Shown: one piece after another, positions 43,019 through 53,993 of the stretch
Numbering within the stretch: the first letter of the stretch is position 1
Layout of the letters: the number at the start of each line of letters is the position of its first letter
Source: Graphiopsis chlorocephala
Taxonomy: Eukaryota; Ascomycota; Dothideomycetes; Cladosporiales; Cladosporiaceae
Reading direction: 5' to 3'
Length of the DNA stretch: 64,000 bases
Assembly: GCA_022828445.1 (NCBI GenBank)
Contig: JAIZZJ010000005.1
Location: 1,178,001 to 1,242,000 of the forward strand
Program-made: the position numbers and the translations under genes
The notes under the pieces: model-generated
Seen by the model: only the letters and a program-made list of their open reading frames with translations
Database searches by the model: none
Told to the model about the DNA's origin: nothing

Positions 43019-44756
43019 ATGGCGAGCTCAACAATTGCCCGGCTGAGCCAGAGCCGGCCATATGTCTGCAGGCAATGCGTGTCACAAGCCAGTAGACTCC
43101 GTCGCCAATTCTGCGCCGGCAGGGTGTTGCGACAAGACACGAAAGACGAGACCAATGGCAACGTGCTCGAGCTGCTGGAGGCTCGAGGCTACATCAAAGA
43201 GATAGCGGGGTCAGCAGTGCAATACTTTATACCATACATCTGCTAAGCTGTGTTACTTACGTCTGCACAGTGACCGTAATGTCCTCAACAAAGTCCTTCA
43301 AACGAAGCAAGTCGGTGTCTACGCCGGCATCGATCCTACAGCGCCATCGCTCCACCTAGGGCATCTCCTTCCTATAATGGTGCTTTTCTGGCTCTACAAC
43401 CACGGCCACCATGCAGTATCTCTTGTTGGCGGTGCGACCGCCCGCGTCGGCGACCCCAGTGGCCGCCTGACTTCTCGCGAACGGACACAGACTTCGGTGC
43501 AAGAAGCAAATTTCCAGGCGCTGTACAAAGAAGTAGGGAGGGTGTGGAAGAACGCTGCCATTTACGGCGACCGCCACGGATACAAGGTTAAGCCGACTTG
43601 GAAGAAGTCGCTACTGGACAACGCGGACTGGTTGCTGAAGCTCAATGTTGTGAGCTTCCTCCAAATGCTGGGCAGCGGAATGCGCGTTGGAACCATGCTT
43701 GGTCGGGACACGTACGTAAGTCCTTTGCGTGAGCGCAATGCCATTCTGTCTGCATTACTGACATGATGCTGCAGAGTTAAGAACAAGATGGAGAAAGGCG
43801 ACGGCATGTCCTTTGCCGAGTTCTCCTACCCACTTCTTCAAGGCTGGGACTGGTGGCACATGTATGCCAACCATGACGTGCAGCTGCAGGTTGGCGGCAG
43901 CGATCAATACGGCAACATCATCGCCGGCATGGATGCCATCAAGCACATCTCGCAAATCAACCCCGAAGCCCTCGAAGGCAAGGATCTTCTGGACGAGAGT
44001 GGAAAGTTGAAGAACGAGGTTATGCCGATGGGAATCACAGTGCCACTACTCACTACCGCAAGTGGCGAGAAGTTCGGAAAGAGTGCAGGCAACGCTATCT
44101 GGCTGGATGCCAACCTCACTTCGCCATTCGATCTATATGGCTTCCTCCTCCGCTCCTCCGATGCGGACGTAGCACGCTACTTGTCCCTTTTCACATTCGT
44201 ACCCCTCTCCACGATCGCAGACACCATGACCGCTCACGCCGCCGACCCAGGAAAGCGCCTCGCCCAGCATCTGCTTGCAAGCGAAGTACTTGAACTCGTG
44301 CACGGCCATGAGGTCGCGACCCTCACTCGCGAGCAACATCAAGCAATGCGAAACCCTAGCCTCACAGCGCAGAGTCAATTGCAAGGCGAGCGTACCATTC
44401 TGCCCAGATCGCTCGTCGCTGGAGCGCCGTTCACGCGCATCTTGTGGCATGCCGGCATTACAGGAACGAAATCTGAAGCAGCGCGGCTGATCAAGAGTGG
44501 AGGCGTGTACGTTGCCGAGAGCGTGAGCGGCCCTGAAGCCGACTCCTCGGAGTCTAAGTTTGCTCCGATCAAGCATCAAAAACCCGAAGATCTGGAAAGC
44601 TTCCACCGCGATGGCCTGATCGTCCTGCGAACGGGAAAGTGGAAAGTCAGGGTCGTTGAAGTCGTTGATGACGAAACATTCGAGAAGAACTTGAATGGTA
44701 GCGAGGCACCTCCAGGTTGGGAAGAGTCGAAAGCATCGGGTGCAGAGCGAGCATGA
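43019..44756 (+). CDS. MSY1: Mitochondrial tyrosyl-tRNA synthetase
   Basis: Exons 43019-43209, 43271-43711 and 43775-44756 encode 537 residues. The enzyme charges mitochondrial tRNA-Tyr in the matrix. The N-terminus is a basic presequence (MASSTIARLSQSRPYVCRQC). The class I signatures are the HIGH box as PSLHLGHLL, YAGIDPTAPS before it, and KMSKS as KFGKSAG. The tyrosine-binding region LQVGGSDQYGNI is intact. The C-terminus carries an S4-like RNA-binding segment (AARLIKSGGVYVAESV). The first intron uses GTCAGC, a weak donor, but the frame and family alignment (EIAG-DRNVLNKVL) require it. The second intron has a GTACGT donor and an overlapping GTAAGT four bases later; only the first keeps D-T-V-K-N. 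Confidence 0.92.
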
Positions 44757-45169
44757 GCGCTGTACTTGTGGGCTTCACCGCTCAGTCATTACCATTGTGT
44801 AAGATATGTGTAGCTTTAGGAATGATATACTGTGTTTTTGTCTGTCTGTAAAATTATATAGAGGGTATTGTCATCTCGTCGTAACCCCCAATCTTGCGAT
44901 TTCCAAATGTGCTGTCTGACAAAGCATGTCGCACCAACAAGGTGCATGTCCAAAAGAAGAGACCCGCCTGTGCACCGTCTCTGGTATTGAACGCCTGGCC
45001 CCATTGACCTATCCTCGCGTCGCGATACGAACATGAAAAACGGAAATAATATCAATGACCTTGGCTTGCACGACTCTGTTCGTCACTGTAACAAATAGTG
45101 CAAGAGGTAGGTCCTCGAAAAGGGATCTCGCTTTTCCAGGAAAGGAAATCGTGTAGTGAGATCGTGGCT
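44757..45169. other. Convergent intergenic region
   Basis: Between the 3' ends of the synthetase and the patatin lipase genes. AT-rich near 44815-44870, probably holding polyadenylation signals. No gene is seen. Confidence 0.4.
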
Positions 45170-47692
45170 TTACTGCCGTCCCGGCGGCTTCAAGCCTTTC
45201 ATTCCCGTGCTCGTGCTCCGCTTACGGCGTGCCAGCAGCGAAAGGTTCGGGAATCGCTGTTTTCGTCCGTCCCCAGCACTGTCGGCTGCAGCTTCCGGTG
45301 TCGATGCTGGTGACTTTGCTCTTGCAGTTCGCATTTCCGTGTTCTTGTTAGGGTGGAAGATCCGCTTGTACACAGTCTCTGGAGCACTAGGTGGCCTAGG
45401 AGGAAGGGCGGGTGGGGCGGCGTGGATTGAACTCGTGGTCGATTGGGCAGGAGAAGCTGGCGTCATGGCGAATGTGGCGGCGTGGGTTAATATTGGCGAG
45501 CTTGGGCGTGGAGAAGGTGAGGCTGAGAAGTTGAAGGCTTTGGAGGCGACGGATGGGGTTACGGGTTGAGAGATGGAACCGTATGGCCAGTTTGGTACGC
45601 CGAGTCCCGGGCGGTCCGGCCAGGTGTTGGTCTTGCCAGATCGTCTGCGGAAGTGTAGGTCATCAGTTTCCGATTCATCGGTGTCCGAGAATTGAGGCGA
45701 AGAAGACGTGAAGTCCGGGATAAGGGAAGGCGAGCGGGACAACTGAGTGCCATCTTCCGACGAACTTCGAGGACTGCGATCGCCAGTGAGATGGAGTTCA
45801 AAAGACGGAGGGAGCGGCTGTGACCCTGTGAGGATCATGCTCTCGGTGCCCCGTTGGCTTATTCCGGCGCTGGAACGGCGTCGGCGACCTCGTTGTTGGA
45901 ATTTTTCCGCTGTGGATTGTTTGCGCATGGCACTGAGGCGTAGATTGACCTGTGAGTCGCTGAAGTGTACGCGCTCGCGAGCATCACGGATAGACCTGTC
46001 GATGGCTTGCTCGACGGCTGTGCGTCGTTGGATGCGATCCAGCTCAGGCCAAGTTGCCTTCTCGCCCTTCTCCATCGCATCAACCATGAATTGTGGCGTT
46101 GGGTTGCTAAGAATAGCGAAGCTGAAGGTGGTCTCGGGCAAGATGGTGATGTCGCCTGTGTAGGTTTGCTCGAGGATGGAGCTGCCTATGTGGGTGAGTT
46201 TTTTGACGAGTGGAACAGGAAACTCGGATAGCTGGCGGAGACGATAGACAATTTCTGTGCGCGCGATCTCAGTTAGAGTGTCGGCCCAGCTGCGTTGTGA
46301 AGGGTGCACCTCCGCGGCCGTCTGACCCTTCCGGATGAAGGGAACAACGTGAGGGTTGACCTGTGAAACAATGAAATGGTTGACATCCATCATCGACCGG
46401 AGACGACCAAGAGGAATGTCATGGCTGACAGAACCATCGATAAAGTACATGTCATCTCCTCCGAATCGTTGTATCGCCAAGGTACGTGGGTTGCGTTCGT
46501 ACAAGGGTGCAGGCCGATAGATGAAAGGGACAGAACAGGATGCGGCAACCGCAGATCGGATGAGTACGTTCGGAGCGGTGATATAGTTGAGAAGAAGTGG
46601 CTCTTCTTTGGCGTTCTCGTGGGACACCGCAATGGACAATATCCGTTGTGTGCGGTTGTAAGCGTCCATGAAAGTCATGTCTTTGACATGGCCCTGCATG
46701 ACGTTCTCTAGGTTCTTGATGTCGTAGAGTGAGCCCTTGGTGAAAAGCCTGTACATCATGCTGCTCCATCGTGCCTGATCCTCGCCTTTTGTGAAGACCT
46801 CAAGGTCGTTGCAGAACTCGCCAAGCAGAGTAGGAATCTCTTCGTCTGTCTTGGTGCATACTACGGCAGCGACAATGCTTCCAGCAGAAGCACCCGAGAT
46901 CACACGAGGTAGCACATCGGCTTCGAACATGGCCTTGACCACGCCAATATGCATCATGCCCATCGTGCCTCCTCCCGAAAGCAAGAGAGCTGTCCTTCCG
47001 TAAGCCTGTCTAGTCTCCACGACAAGATTTCTCACGTCCATTGCGTCGTGCCCACGTTTTTCTCTTGCGGCCAATCGCATGGCACTCTCAATCGTATCCA
47101 CGGCAGTCGTGACATATTTCTCGATCAACTTCTTCGTGCCGATGCGGCAATGGTCGTAAAGTTTTGGGTTTCCGATGCCTGCGACATCTCTGCCCAACTC
47201 TGTCCGTATCAAATTAAGCATGCGCGACAGGTCTTCGTTGTCTCGCGCAGATTCTAGTCTCTGCAGCTTGCTCTTCAAGTCTTCATGGTCGTAATGTTCG
47301 TCCTCATCTTCCGCCTTCCACTCGTCGGCGCCATCCAGCTTGTCCAACTCTTTGGCTGCTTGGAGCCATTCTCCGTGCGCTTTCGCGGCTTGTAGCCTGT
47401 CGAATTGTATCAAACGCTCCTGGTCCTCCAGCGCGAGCTTGAGCTGCTCTTCCGAGAACTCGTCCGTATATCCTCCAACATTCAGAGAAGCAATCGTCTC
47501 CGTGATGTTTTGCACAGTATCCAGAGACTCCCGCACCAGCTTGTTCAAGGGCTGAAGAAGCGACGCATATCCACCGACGTCCTTGCCGGTCCTCCGCTTC
47601 TTGATCGGCCGTCCGCCATCGTCCCAAGCGACCTGGCCATGTCCAAAGACATCCAATCCAACGGGCGTCCTGAAGTCGTACAAGCGGTCCAT
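45170..47692 (-). CDS. Patatin-domain triacylglycerol lipase (Tgl3/4/5 type)
   Basis: An intronless gene encodes 840 residues. An N-terminal helical domain (about 40-220) of the lipase-associated DUF3336 type precedes the patatin fold. The oxyanion loop is LLLSGGGTMGMMHIG (237-250), the nucleophile elbow is GASAG with Ser269, and the dyad partner is Asp419 in FIDGSV. These match yeast Tgl3/4/5, lipid-droplet enzymes that release fatty acids from triacylglycerol and have acyltransferase side activities. The C-terminal 270 residues are Ser/Pro-rich, with SP and RRRSS sites consistent with kinase regulation, as known for Tgl4. A basic PIKKRR cluster near residue 30 is unusual for a droplet protein; its role is unknown. 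Confidence 0.9.
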   Translation of the reverse strand: MDRLYDFRTPVGLDVFGHGQVAWDDGGRPIKKRRTGKDVGGYASLLQPLNKLVRESLDTVQNITETIASLNVGGYTDEFSEEQLKLALEDQERLIQFDRLQAAKAHGEWLQAAKELDKLDGADEWKAEDEDEHYDHEDLKSKLQRLESARDNEDLSRMLNLIRTELGRDVAGIGNPKLYDHCRIGTKKLIEKYVTTAVDTIESAMRLAAREKRGHDAMDVRNLVVETRQAYGRTALLLSGGGTMGMMHIGVVKAMFEADVLPRVISGASAGSIVAAVVCTKTDEEIPTLLGEFCNDLEVFTKGEDQARWSSMMYRLFTKGSLYDIKNLENVMQGHVKDMTFMDAYNRTQRILSIAVSHENAKEEPLLLNYITAPNVLIRSAVAASCSVPFIYRPAPLYERNPRTLAIQRFGGDDMYFIDGSVSHDIPLGRLRSMMDVNHFIVSQVNPHVVPFIRKGQTAAEVHPSQRSWADTLTEIARTEIVYRLRQLSEFPVPLVKKLTHIGSSILEQTYTGDITILPETTFSFAILSNPTPQFMVDAMEKGEKATWPELDRIQRRTAVEQAIDRSIRDARERVHFSDSQVNLRLSAMRKQSTAEKFQQRGRRRRSSAGISQRGTESMILTGSQPLPPSFELHLTGDRSPRSSSEDGTQLSRSPSLIPDFTSSSPQFSDTDESETDDLHFRRRSGKTNTWPDRPGLGVPNWPYGSISQPVTPSVASKAFNFSASPSPRPSSPILTHAATFAMTPASPAQSTTSSIHAAPPALPPRPPSAPETVYKRIFHPNKNTEMRTARAKSPASTPEAAADSAGDGRKQRFPNLSLLARRKRSTSTGMKGLKPPGRQ

Positions 47693-49182
47693 GCAGAAGC
47701 GTATGTCGGATCCATGCGCTCAAGCGCGCTAGTGCTGCGTGTATGCGCGTGTAGTGATCGGTCGTCCGGAGTGTGTATCTCTTTGTTGTGTCGTGGCGAC
47801 AGCAGGCGGCATTGGCGGGATGTATTGTCAAGAAACCGCCTTTAATTTTAAAAGGTAGCAGGCACCGCCTGCCTTGACAACACACGACACCCCAGATTCA
47901 CCGCCGAACGGTGACGCTGCGGTCACGCGTAGGCCGGCAAGACCGGTAGTTTCACACTAGGACGGGGGAAGCAAATACCACTTTCGACGACTAGACCGAC
48001 GTCGGCAGTGGGCGGTATGCGGGTATGGGCCACCAACTGCCCGTGAAGACTTGACTTGACGTCTTTGTGGCGGGGCGGGCTGAACCCAAATGAACGGAAG
48101 AACGATGGTGACAGAACCCAGGCTGTTCGTCCAAGCTGAGACGACGAAACGAGGCGAGGTGTTGTACTTCTTACCTTACTCTACTGCTTGGGCACAACAT
48201 GCACGTGTCATGACTCCTGATATTCGGGCGAGCATGTGAAGGGGTGTCACACGGCCAGCAGTCTCAGTCATGCAGGGCTGAGAAAAACTGCTGCGACAAC
48301 AGATAAGGTACCACTCTGGGGCAGCAAAAGAGCAGTCAGAAAACATGTGATGCAGGTGACCGAAAGGTGACGCAAGCTGCGACTCTTGACTCGAGCGTGG
48401 TATGCATGCAATGTACAAGTAGGTACACCCGAAAGGCAACGCAAGACGCGGGAGAGACATCGTGAGATTGTGTACATCGTTCGCCCACCACCACCGTAAG
48501 AAGCAGCCTCTAGCAGCCAAACGGGGGAGCCGAACACCTCCGGCCAATTTCATCTGAACTTTCCACGCAACCCCCTCGAATCCGAGAGGCTGCAGGCATG
48601 CTGCTTACCTCCAAAAATGCCATCTGACCCAAAGCGTGGGATGCATGAGCCAACAGCACATACCCAAACTGTCAATAGGTGAATAGCAGGTGTAGCCAGC
48701 TGATCCCGCCTGCCTGGCCCCACGCGTGACACTGCGCCCGGGGCTGCAACAATTGTACACACGCGAGCCTATAGCAGGCTCCGCCCGCGAGTACAATCAT
48801 GTGCTGGCCCCTTGCAGGTCGGGCCGTTCTGCTGCTGCGGGCTGCGGGCGTGCGGTGGGAAATATTGGCATGTGAAATATGTAGACTATGCTGGCACTCG
48901 CACTGCTGGCTTTTGTTTCATATGCGGTTTCAGATTGGACGTGGGATGCGACCTTGTTGTTGAGAGCACAAGATGTTCTGGTGGGATATGCGGTGGCGTC
49001 GCATTTCTTGCTTGTGAGAAAGAATTACATGTGATACTGGACGTGCGATCGATGGGCGATAGTGCCATCTTCCTAACTGAAGTATGAATGGAATAGTGAC
49101 GTTTATTTGAAATATGATATCATGTATTCGTGAGCAGAAAGGATAACGCCCATTTGATGGTCCTTCTCAATCATTCTTAAGG
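47693..49182. other. Long intergenic region
   Basis: This 1.5-kb gap contains the lipase promoter and the antiporter's 3' region. Numerous short frames lack domains. A GGCACCGCCTGCC imperfect palindrome lies near 47860. Nothing else is recognised. Confidence 0.4.
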
Positions 49183-51952
49183 TCATTCTGATCCTCTCGC
49201 CAAAATCACAAGTAAACTGGCCCGCAGGTTCGCTCCCAACACTTTCTCAGCAGCGACTCCGAGACATGCAGGGCCGCTTCCGGAGCTGTTGACGTTGCCT
49301 CTGCCCAGAACAATGATGTCTCCGCCATTCTTCGGGTTTTGCGAGACCTCAGTCTTCGCGCGTTCCACAGACGCATCTAGCACGGACGTTACTGAAGTCG
49401 ATTCGAAAAGAACGCGATCGGCGAGATCATCAGGGAGAGAATTGCGCATTGTACCGAAGAAAGCGGCATCTGATTCCGAAGACACTTCAGGACTGACAGC
49501 TTCTTTGCCGCCGGCTGTGACGGCGACTTGCTCGACACCGCTTTCGCTACCAGATGAGCTTGGCGGCACACTCGATGTGAAGTGCACGATTGTAGCGGTC
49601 ACTTCTGGGTTTTCTGCGAGTTGGAGCACAAGGCGAAGTGCAGCACGGCCGTCAGGACCACCGAGGAAGGGGAAGAAGATGTGGTGGCTGCGGTCCAAAG
49701 CCGGAAGTGTCTGGTACTCGCTATGTCTTCGCAGACTCAAGCGGCTTGCTGATCGACTTAGAGTGGATGGCCGATTATTGTTCAGCGTGCCGCTGAAGCC
49801 TTTGTTGATGAAGACAGCGGTGTTGCAGGTTGAAGTTGTAAGTGTGCTGGAAATGAATTGAGTGTAAGCGTCGTTGGAAAATTTGTCCCTCACGCTGTCG
49901 TTGGAGATGGTCTGAGTTTCTGTGAGACCACCAGTCTCACTCCATGGTAGAAGCAGGAGATCTGAAGATTCATCCGTCGCCTTGTTGACGAGGACATCTG
50001 GATAAGAGCTGACAGGTGAGATAGTGACCTCGCCCGAGACGGCCAAGTTGTAGATCTGGCCAAGAACGCGGAAGGCATTGAGGACAGGGTCGAACAGTGA
50101 GTATTCGTCGACCTCCGACACTTTCATGACTGTAGAGCTACGCTCGGTCAATTCCACTAATCGGATGCCGTGGACTTGCAGTGGCTTTTTCCTCGAATAG
50201 TCTCCTTGGTTGACACTTTCGTCCGCCTGACCTGGCGCCGCAGATCTTGCTAATGATGGGTGTGATCTCTTCACGTTGTCGCTTGACTTGCCGCTGAGCA
50301 GAGAGACAAATGCGAGCAGCGTCGGCATGTTGTCAAAGCGCAGGTAAACCATCAAGCTCTTCACCTTGTTTGATTGCAGCTTAGCTCTGACCACATCCGT
50401 GTCACCATCACTGCCATCGAGAGGCTTGCCAGTGTCCCAGTCGATTTCGCCTCGCTTCCAGGCTTCAAGCTTCCTCTGGTACCATGGCGGGTAGAGTGCA
50501 GCAGTAAGCGGTGTGGTAGCAAAGGTTGTGATAAGAGCCATGACGACGAAGATTGTGAAGGTCCTTGTGCTGAGGATCTTAGCCTGCAATCCGATGTTGA
50601 GGACGATGAGTTCGACCAGACCCTTGCAAGACATGAGCGATCCGATGGTGAAAGACTCTCGCCATACCATTCCAGTCAACCGAGCGGCCAATGATGCGCC
50701 AATGAACTTGGCAGAGAAGGCGGTAACAGTTACGCCAATGGTGTAGCCCCAAGTGATACCATTATCGAGCAAGCCGACGTTGGTATTCAATCCGGAAAGC
50801 GCAAAATAGAGCGGTAGGAACAACGCGCTGATGAGATCCTCAATCTTCTCCGTGACCTTGATCGCAAAGCCACCCTCGTGTGGACAAATGAGGCCTGCCA
50901 TGAAGGCGCCGAAAATTGCGTGTACACCGATTACTCCAGTGAAGAAAGAAGAGCCAAGGGCAATCATCAAAGTCAGCACAATGATGCCCTGGGAAGGCCC
51001 GTCCGTCAATGCGTTGTTACGCCTTAATATCCAGAGGAAGGCTGGTCGTATCGCAAAGAAAAGGAACAGGGAGTACGCAACGCATGTCAAGAGGACATAA
51101 AGTGCTGTAAGGCCGCTTCCTGCATTGACAAGCGCGACGCAAAGTGCGAGCAAGATCCAGCCCACCACGTCGTTGCCCACTCCAGCTGACAAGACGATAA
51201 TACCAACGGGTGTTGAGAGTAGTTTGAGCTCTGTGAGAATACGACAGAGAACTGGGAAAGCCTGAAAAGATGTCAGCGCAGTGCAAATGAGGCATGCTTC
51301 ACTGTACTTACTGTAATGGCCATAGCAACACCAATGAAGAGCAGGTATACACCAAAATCGATGTGAACAGTACCTGGTTCGTCGGCAAACTCCTGATACA
51401 GGCCCCAGGCGATGGCACAGCCAAGTCCAAAAGGCAATGCCATGCCGGCCAGACCAACACTGACTGCTGACCTCCAGTTGCTGATCAAATATCGCATATC
51501 GACTTCGAGGCCGACCAGGAACAGGAACAGGACAAGTCCAAGGTTGGCGATCAGGTTCAAATTAGGGATTGAAGCGGCTGGGAAAATCGCATCGGAGAAG
51601 CCGGGTATGCGACCCATTACTGAAGGGCCAAGTAGAATACCACCGATGACTTCGGCGATAACGCGAGGCTGGCGAATGCGTGAGAGGGGCCAATGTAACA
51701 GTCGACAGAAACCGATGATGATGCTGGCCTGCGATGGCACAGATGTTAGAGCCGGAGAGTTTACCAAAGACATTATTATCTGAGAGTTCTTACCTGGATG
51801 ATAAACAAGATAATGGGGTTCTTCGAGTCGTAGACGGATGGATCTTCGCCTTCCAGGATACCGCCTTGAGGTCTTGCACGCAATGTGCTAGTAGCGCTCG
51901 CAGCGCTCGAGGCGCTGACCACGCTGGTCACCACTTGAGTAACAGTCGACAT
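49183..51952 (-). CDS. KHA1: Kha1-type K+/H+ antiporter (CPA2 family)
   Basis: Exons 51794-51952, 51312-51728 and 49183-51261 encode 884 residues. The protein should exchange K+ (or Na+) for H+ across an endomembrane, the Golgi in yeast. Membrane segments fill residues 45-440: FIIQASIIIGFCRLLHWPL, VIAEVIGGILLGPSVMG, LGLVLFLFLVGLEVD, SAGVGNDVVGWILLAL and GLICPHEGGF. The ion-binding pair in the fifth-segment-like motif is Asn-Asp (GND). The C-terminal half is a soluble regulatory domain with a universal-stress-like fold (VHGIRLVELTERSS, HHIFFPFLGGPDGRAAL) that ends in DIIVLGRGN, in line with fungal Kha1 proteins. The upstream exon was found by joining MSTVTQVVTS... in frame to ASIIIGFC. Confidence 0.9.
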
Positions 51953-53036
51953 CGCTGTAGAGTAAAGATGATTGGCCGCGCAGGCTATATGTGTCGACCT
52001 TCAGCCTTTGACCATACTCTCACGGACGCACTGCAGCCCAGAGATATATATATACTGGGGAGTAAGCAGCGAGTGTGTATAAGAAGTGTCGTGTGAAAAG
52101 ATACCCACGACATCCAAGACTGCCCAGAGTCGTGCCAGCCTAACACGTGCGCACGGCTGGTGGCGGGGAGGCTGAGGGCGAGCAGAGCAGGCGAAAGTGT
52201 GGGCTTGAACCCTGTGTCTGATGACCCGGCGCCAGCAGAACGCCAGCAAAGAACCCCATGGGCGCGAGCACGGGTGCTGTGGTCGTAGAGGGCCTAGATC
52301 TCGGCATTCCAGTGGCGTTGGCTGGATGATTACAATAGAGATGTCTTGTGGTTGATATTGCGAAGACGCCCTTCACCGTGTTATTCTTCTTGAGGTAACC
52401 AGTATTAATCTGACATGCCATCAATTATGGCATGTCAGGGCTGATTTGCCTCGACACCGTCGAAGTCTGTGAAGGTCGGGTGGCGTTAGGGCTGTAGGAG
52501 CTGAAGCAGGTGTCAATCTTGGCGTTCGCCAAACGACAACCATGAAGCACAGAAGGGCACATGATGTTCGCTGACTACTGGACCACCACACTCCCATTGT
52601 TTTGCCATGTGCCTCGCATCACATGTTCAACCGCACTGTCATGTTCCATACGCCTTGCATGCGGCTAGAGATCATGGTTGTACACCGCTGCTACTGCTCT
52701 AATTTTGTCGATTCATGCTGCACGTCGCTTTACTGCCGCCGCACGCCATAGGCGCTTGCTTGTATGCAGCCATATTTCCATACCGCCTCTTCGAGATAAG
52801 GCCTATCGATATCCTCCTATCTACTTGGAGGCTTGCTGGTCAAGCCATTGCATAAGCGTTAACAGGCTCAGCTCGGAAGAATATTCAGCACCCTCGCGTT
52901 CAACCTGTGTCCCTGCGCATCTGGCGAAAGGTCATACTTTATAGTACTAGCACACTCTCATCCATGCTGCCATTGTCATTTAGCTATATAATCGGTTTTA
53001 TCTACATCGAAGACATCGATCAAGCGATTGATCACT
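51953..53036. other. Intergenic region with a perfect hairpin
   Basis: Holds the antiporter promoter and the 5' flank of tRNA-Ala. Besides the hairpin at 52410-52438, listed separately, nothing is recognised. Confidence 0.4.
52410..52438. repeat. Perfect 12-bp inverted repeat
   Basis: Arms CTGACATGCCAT and ATGGCATGTCAG are exact complements with a 5-base CAATT loop. It is preceded by AGTATTAAT. A related AGTATTAA/TGACATGCCA sequence recurs at 53513-53540. Confidence 0.85.
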
Positions 53037-53132
53037 GGGGATATGGTCTAGTGGTATGACATCTTCTTAGCATCGAGCTTCAATGCTCCTGTTAAGTGGA
53101 GAAGGTTCTGGGTTCGATTCCCAGTTTCTCCA
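53037..53132 (+). tRNA. tRNA-Ala (anticodon AGC) with 24-nt intron
   Basis: The mature form has 72 nt. Acceptor GGGGATA pairs with TTTCTCC, with one G-T and one T-T mismatch; D arm GTCTAGTGGTATGAC; anticodon stem TCTTC/GGAGA around TTAGCA-T; variable AGGTT; T arm CTGGGTTCGATTCCCAG. The intron (53073-53096) interrupts one base 3' of the anticodon. The weak acceptor pairing slightly lowers confidence in function. Confidence 0.87.
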
Positions 53133-53993
53133 TCTCTCGCTCATCGAGCGAGCTGATCTTTTTTCTCCTGGATTACAGGAACAGACTTTTTTGCCCTTGG
53201 CACTCGGAGGCTGGCGCACGGAATGGTTGAGAAAGCACAGCCGTGGCATTGTGGTCGATGAGTGTCATGCAAGAAGACCTCCAATCCTCCATCGCTCTGA
53301 GTCTTCGGGCAAGTCTTCAGTCCTCCCTGAGTAGTGGCCAATTTTCAGCTTTTGTTCTCACGGATCGATCAATTTTGCAGAATAGTTGACAGCACTTGAC
53401 AGAGCCAGTCTGTACTGTTTGAAGAAGGCATATTGATCAACAGACTGAACCAGTAGAGCTCTTACTCGTCATACGAGTAGTCATGGAACCTCCGAGGCCA
53501 GCCATTGTCAATTTAATACCAGTTGACATGCCAGTATTAACTATGTCTACGCCACCATAGCGATCTGTTACTAGGCTGCGAAGTTTCATATATCTTTCTC
53601 AGACGGTGCAAACATCTGTGTGCTCTGGAGGTGGAATTCAGAGCTGAAGTTCAGCACTCTAATGCGCGGCAACACAACACTCTTTTAGCGGACCAAGCTC
53701 CCTAAGAAGGAATTTGTAGCGCGTTGACATCACACAGCTATGGTAGTCTGCCTCCGTACCTTGCGTTCGTCAGCAGTTCGAATAGTCTTAACATACCAGG
53801 CGCTTGCGGTCGTCGAATTCAGTTAAGCACAACCTTGGTAGCGGTTGCCCTTGCCTCACTTACAGCCATGATATAACCCACTGCAACGCCAAAACTAATT
53901 GAGACGAGAGGCATCAGGAGTGTTGACAATCGTCTGCAACTAACTTTGATACCGGAAATCATCACAGCTGACGGCATCACTTCATAGCGCAAT
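53133..53993. other. Intergenic region with short inverted repeats
   Basis: It follows tRNA-Ala and precedes the interrupted dehydrogenase. TACTCGT-CAT-ACGAGTA is a perfect 7-bp palindrome at 53464-53480, and TTAATAC...GTATTAA flanks a TGACATGCC core at 53513-53540. No gene is seen. Confidence 0.45.
53159..53164 (+). terminator. RNA polymerase III terminator of tRNA-Ala
   Basis: Six T residues begin 27 bases after the tRNA, following the palindromic GCTCATCGAGCGAGC segment. Confidence 0.65.

Noticed and set aside
43210..43246. Read-through of the first synthetase exon to the TAA at 43244-43246
   Set aside because: It would end the protein before the catalytic domain; splicing at 43210 restores the family alignment.
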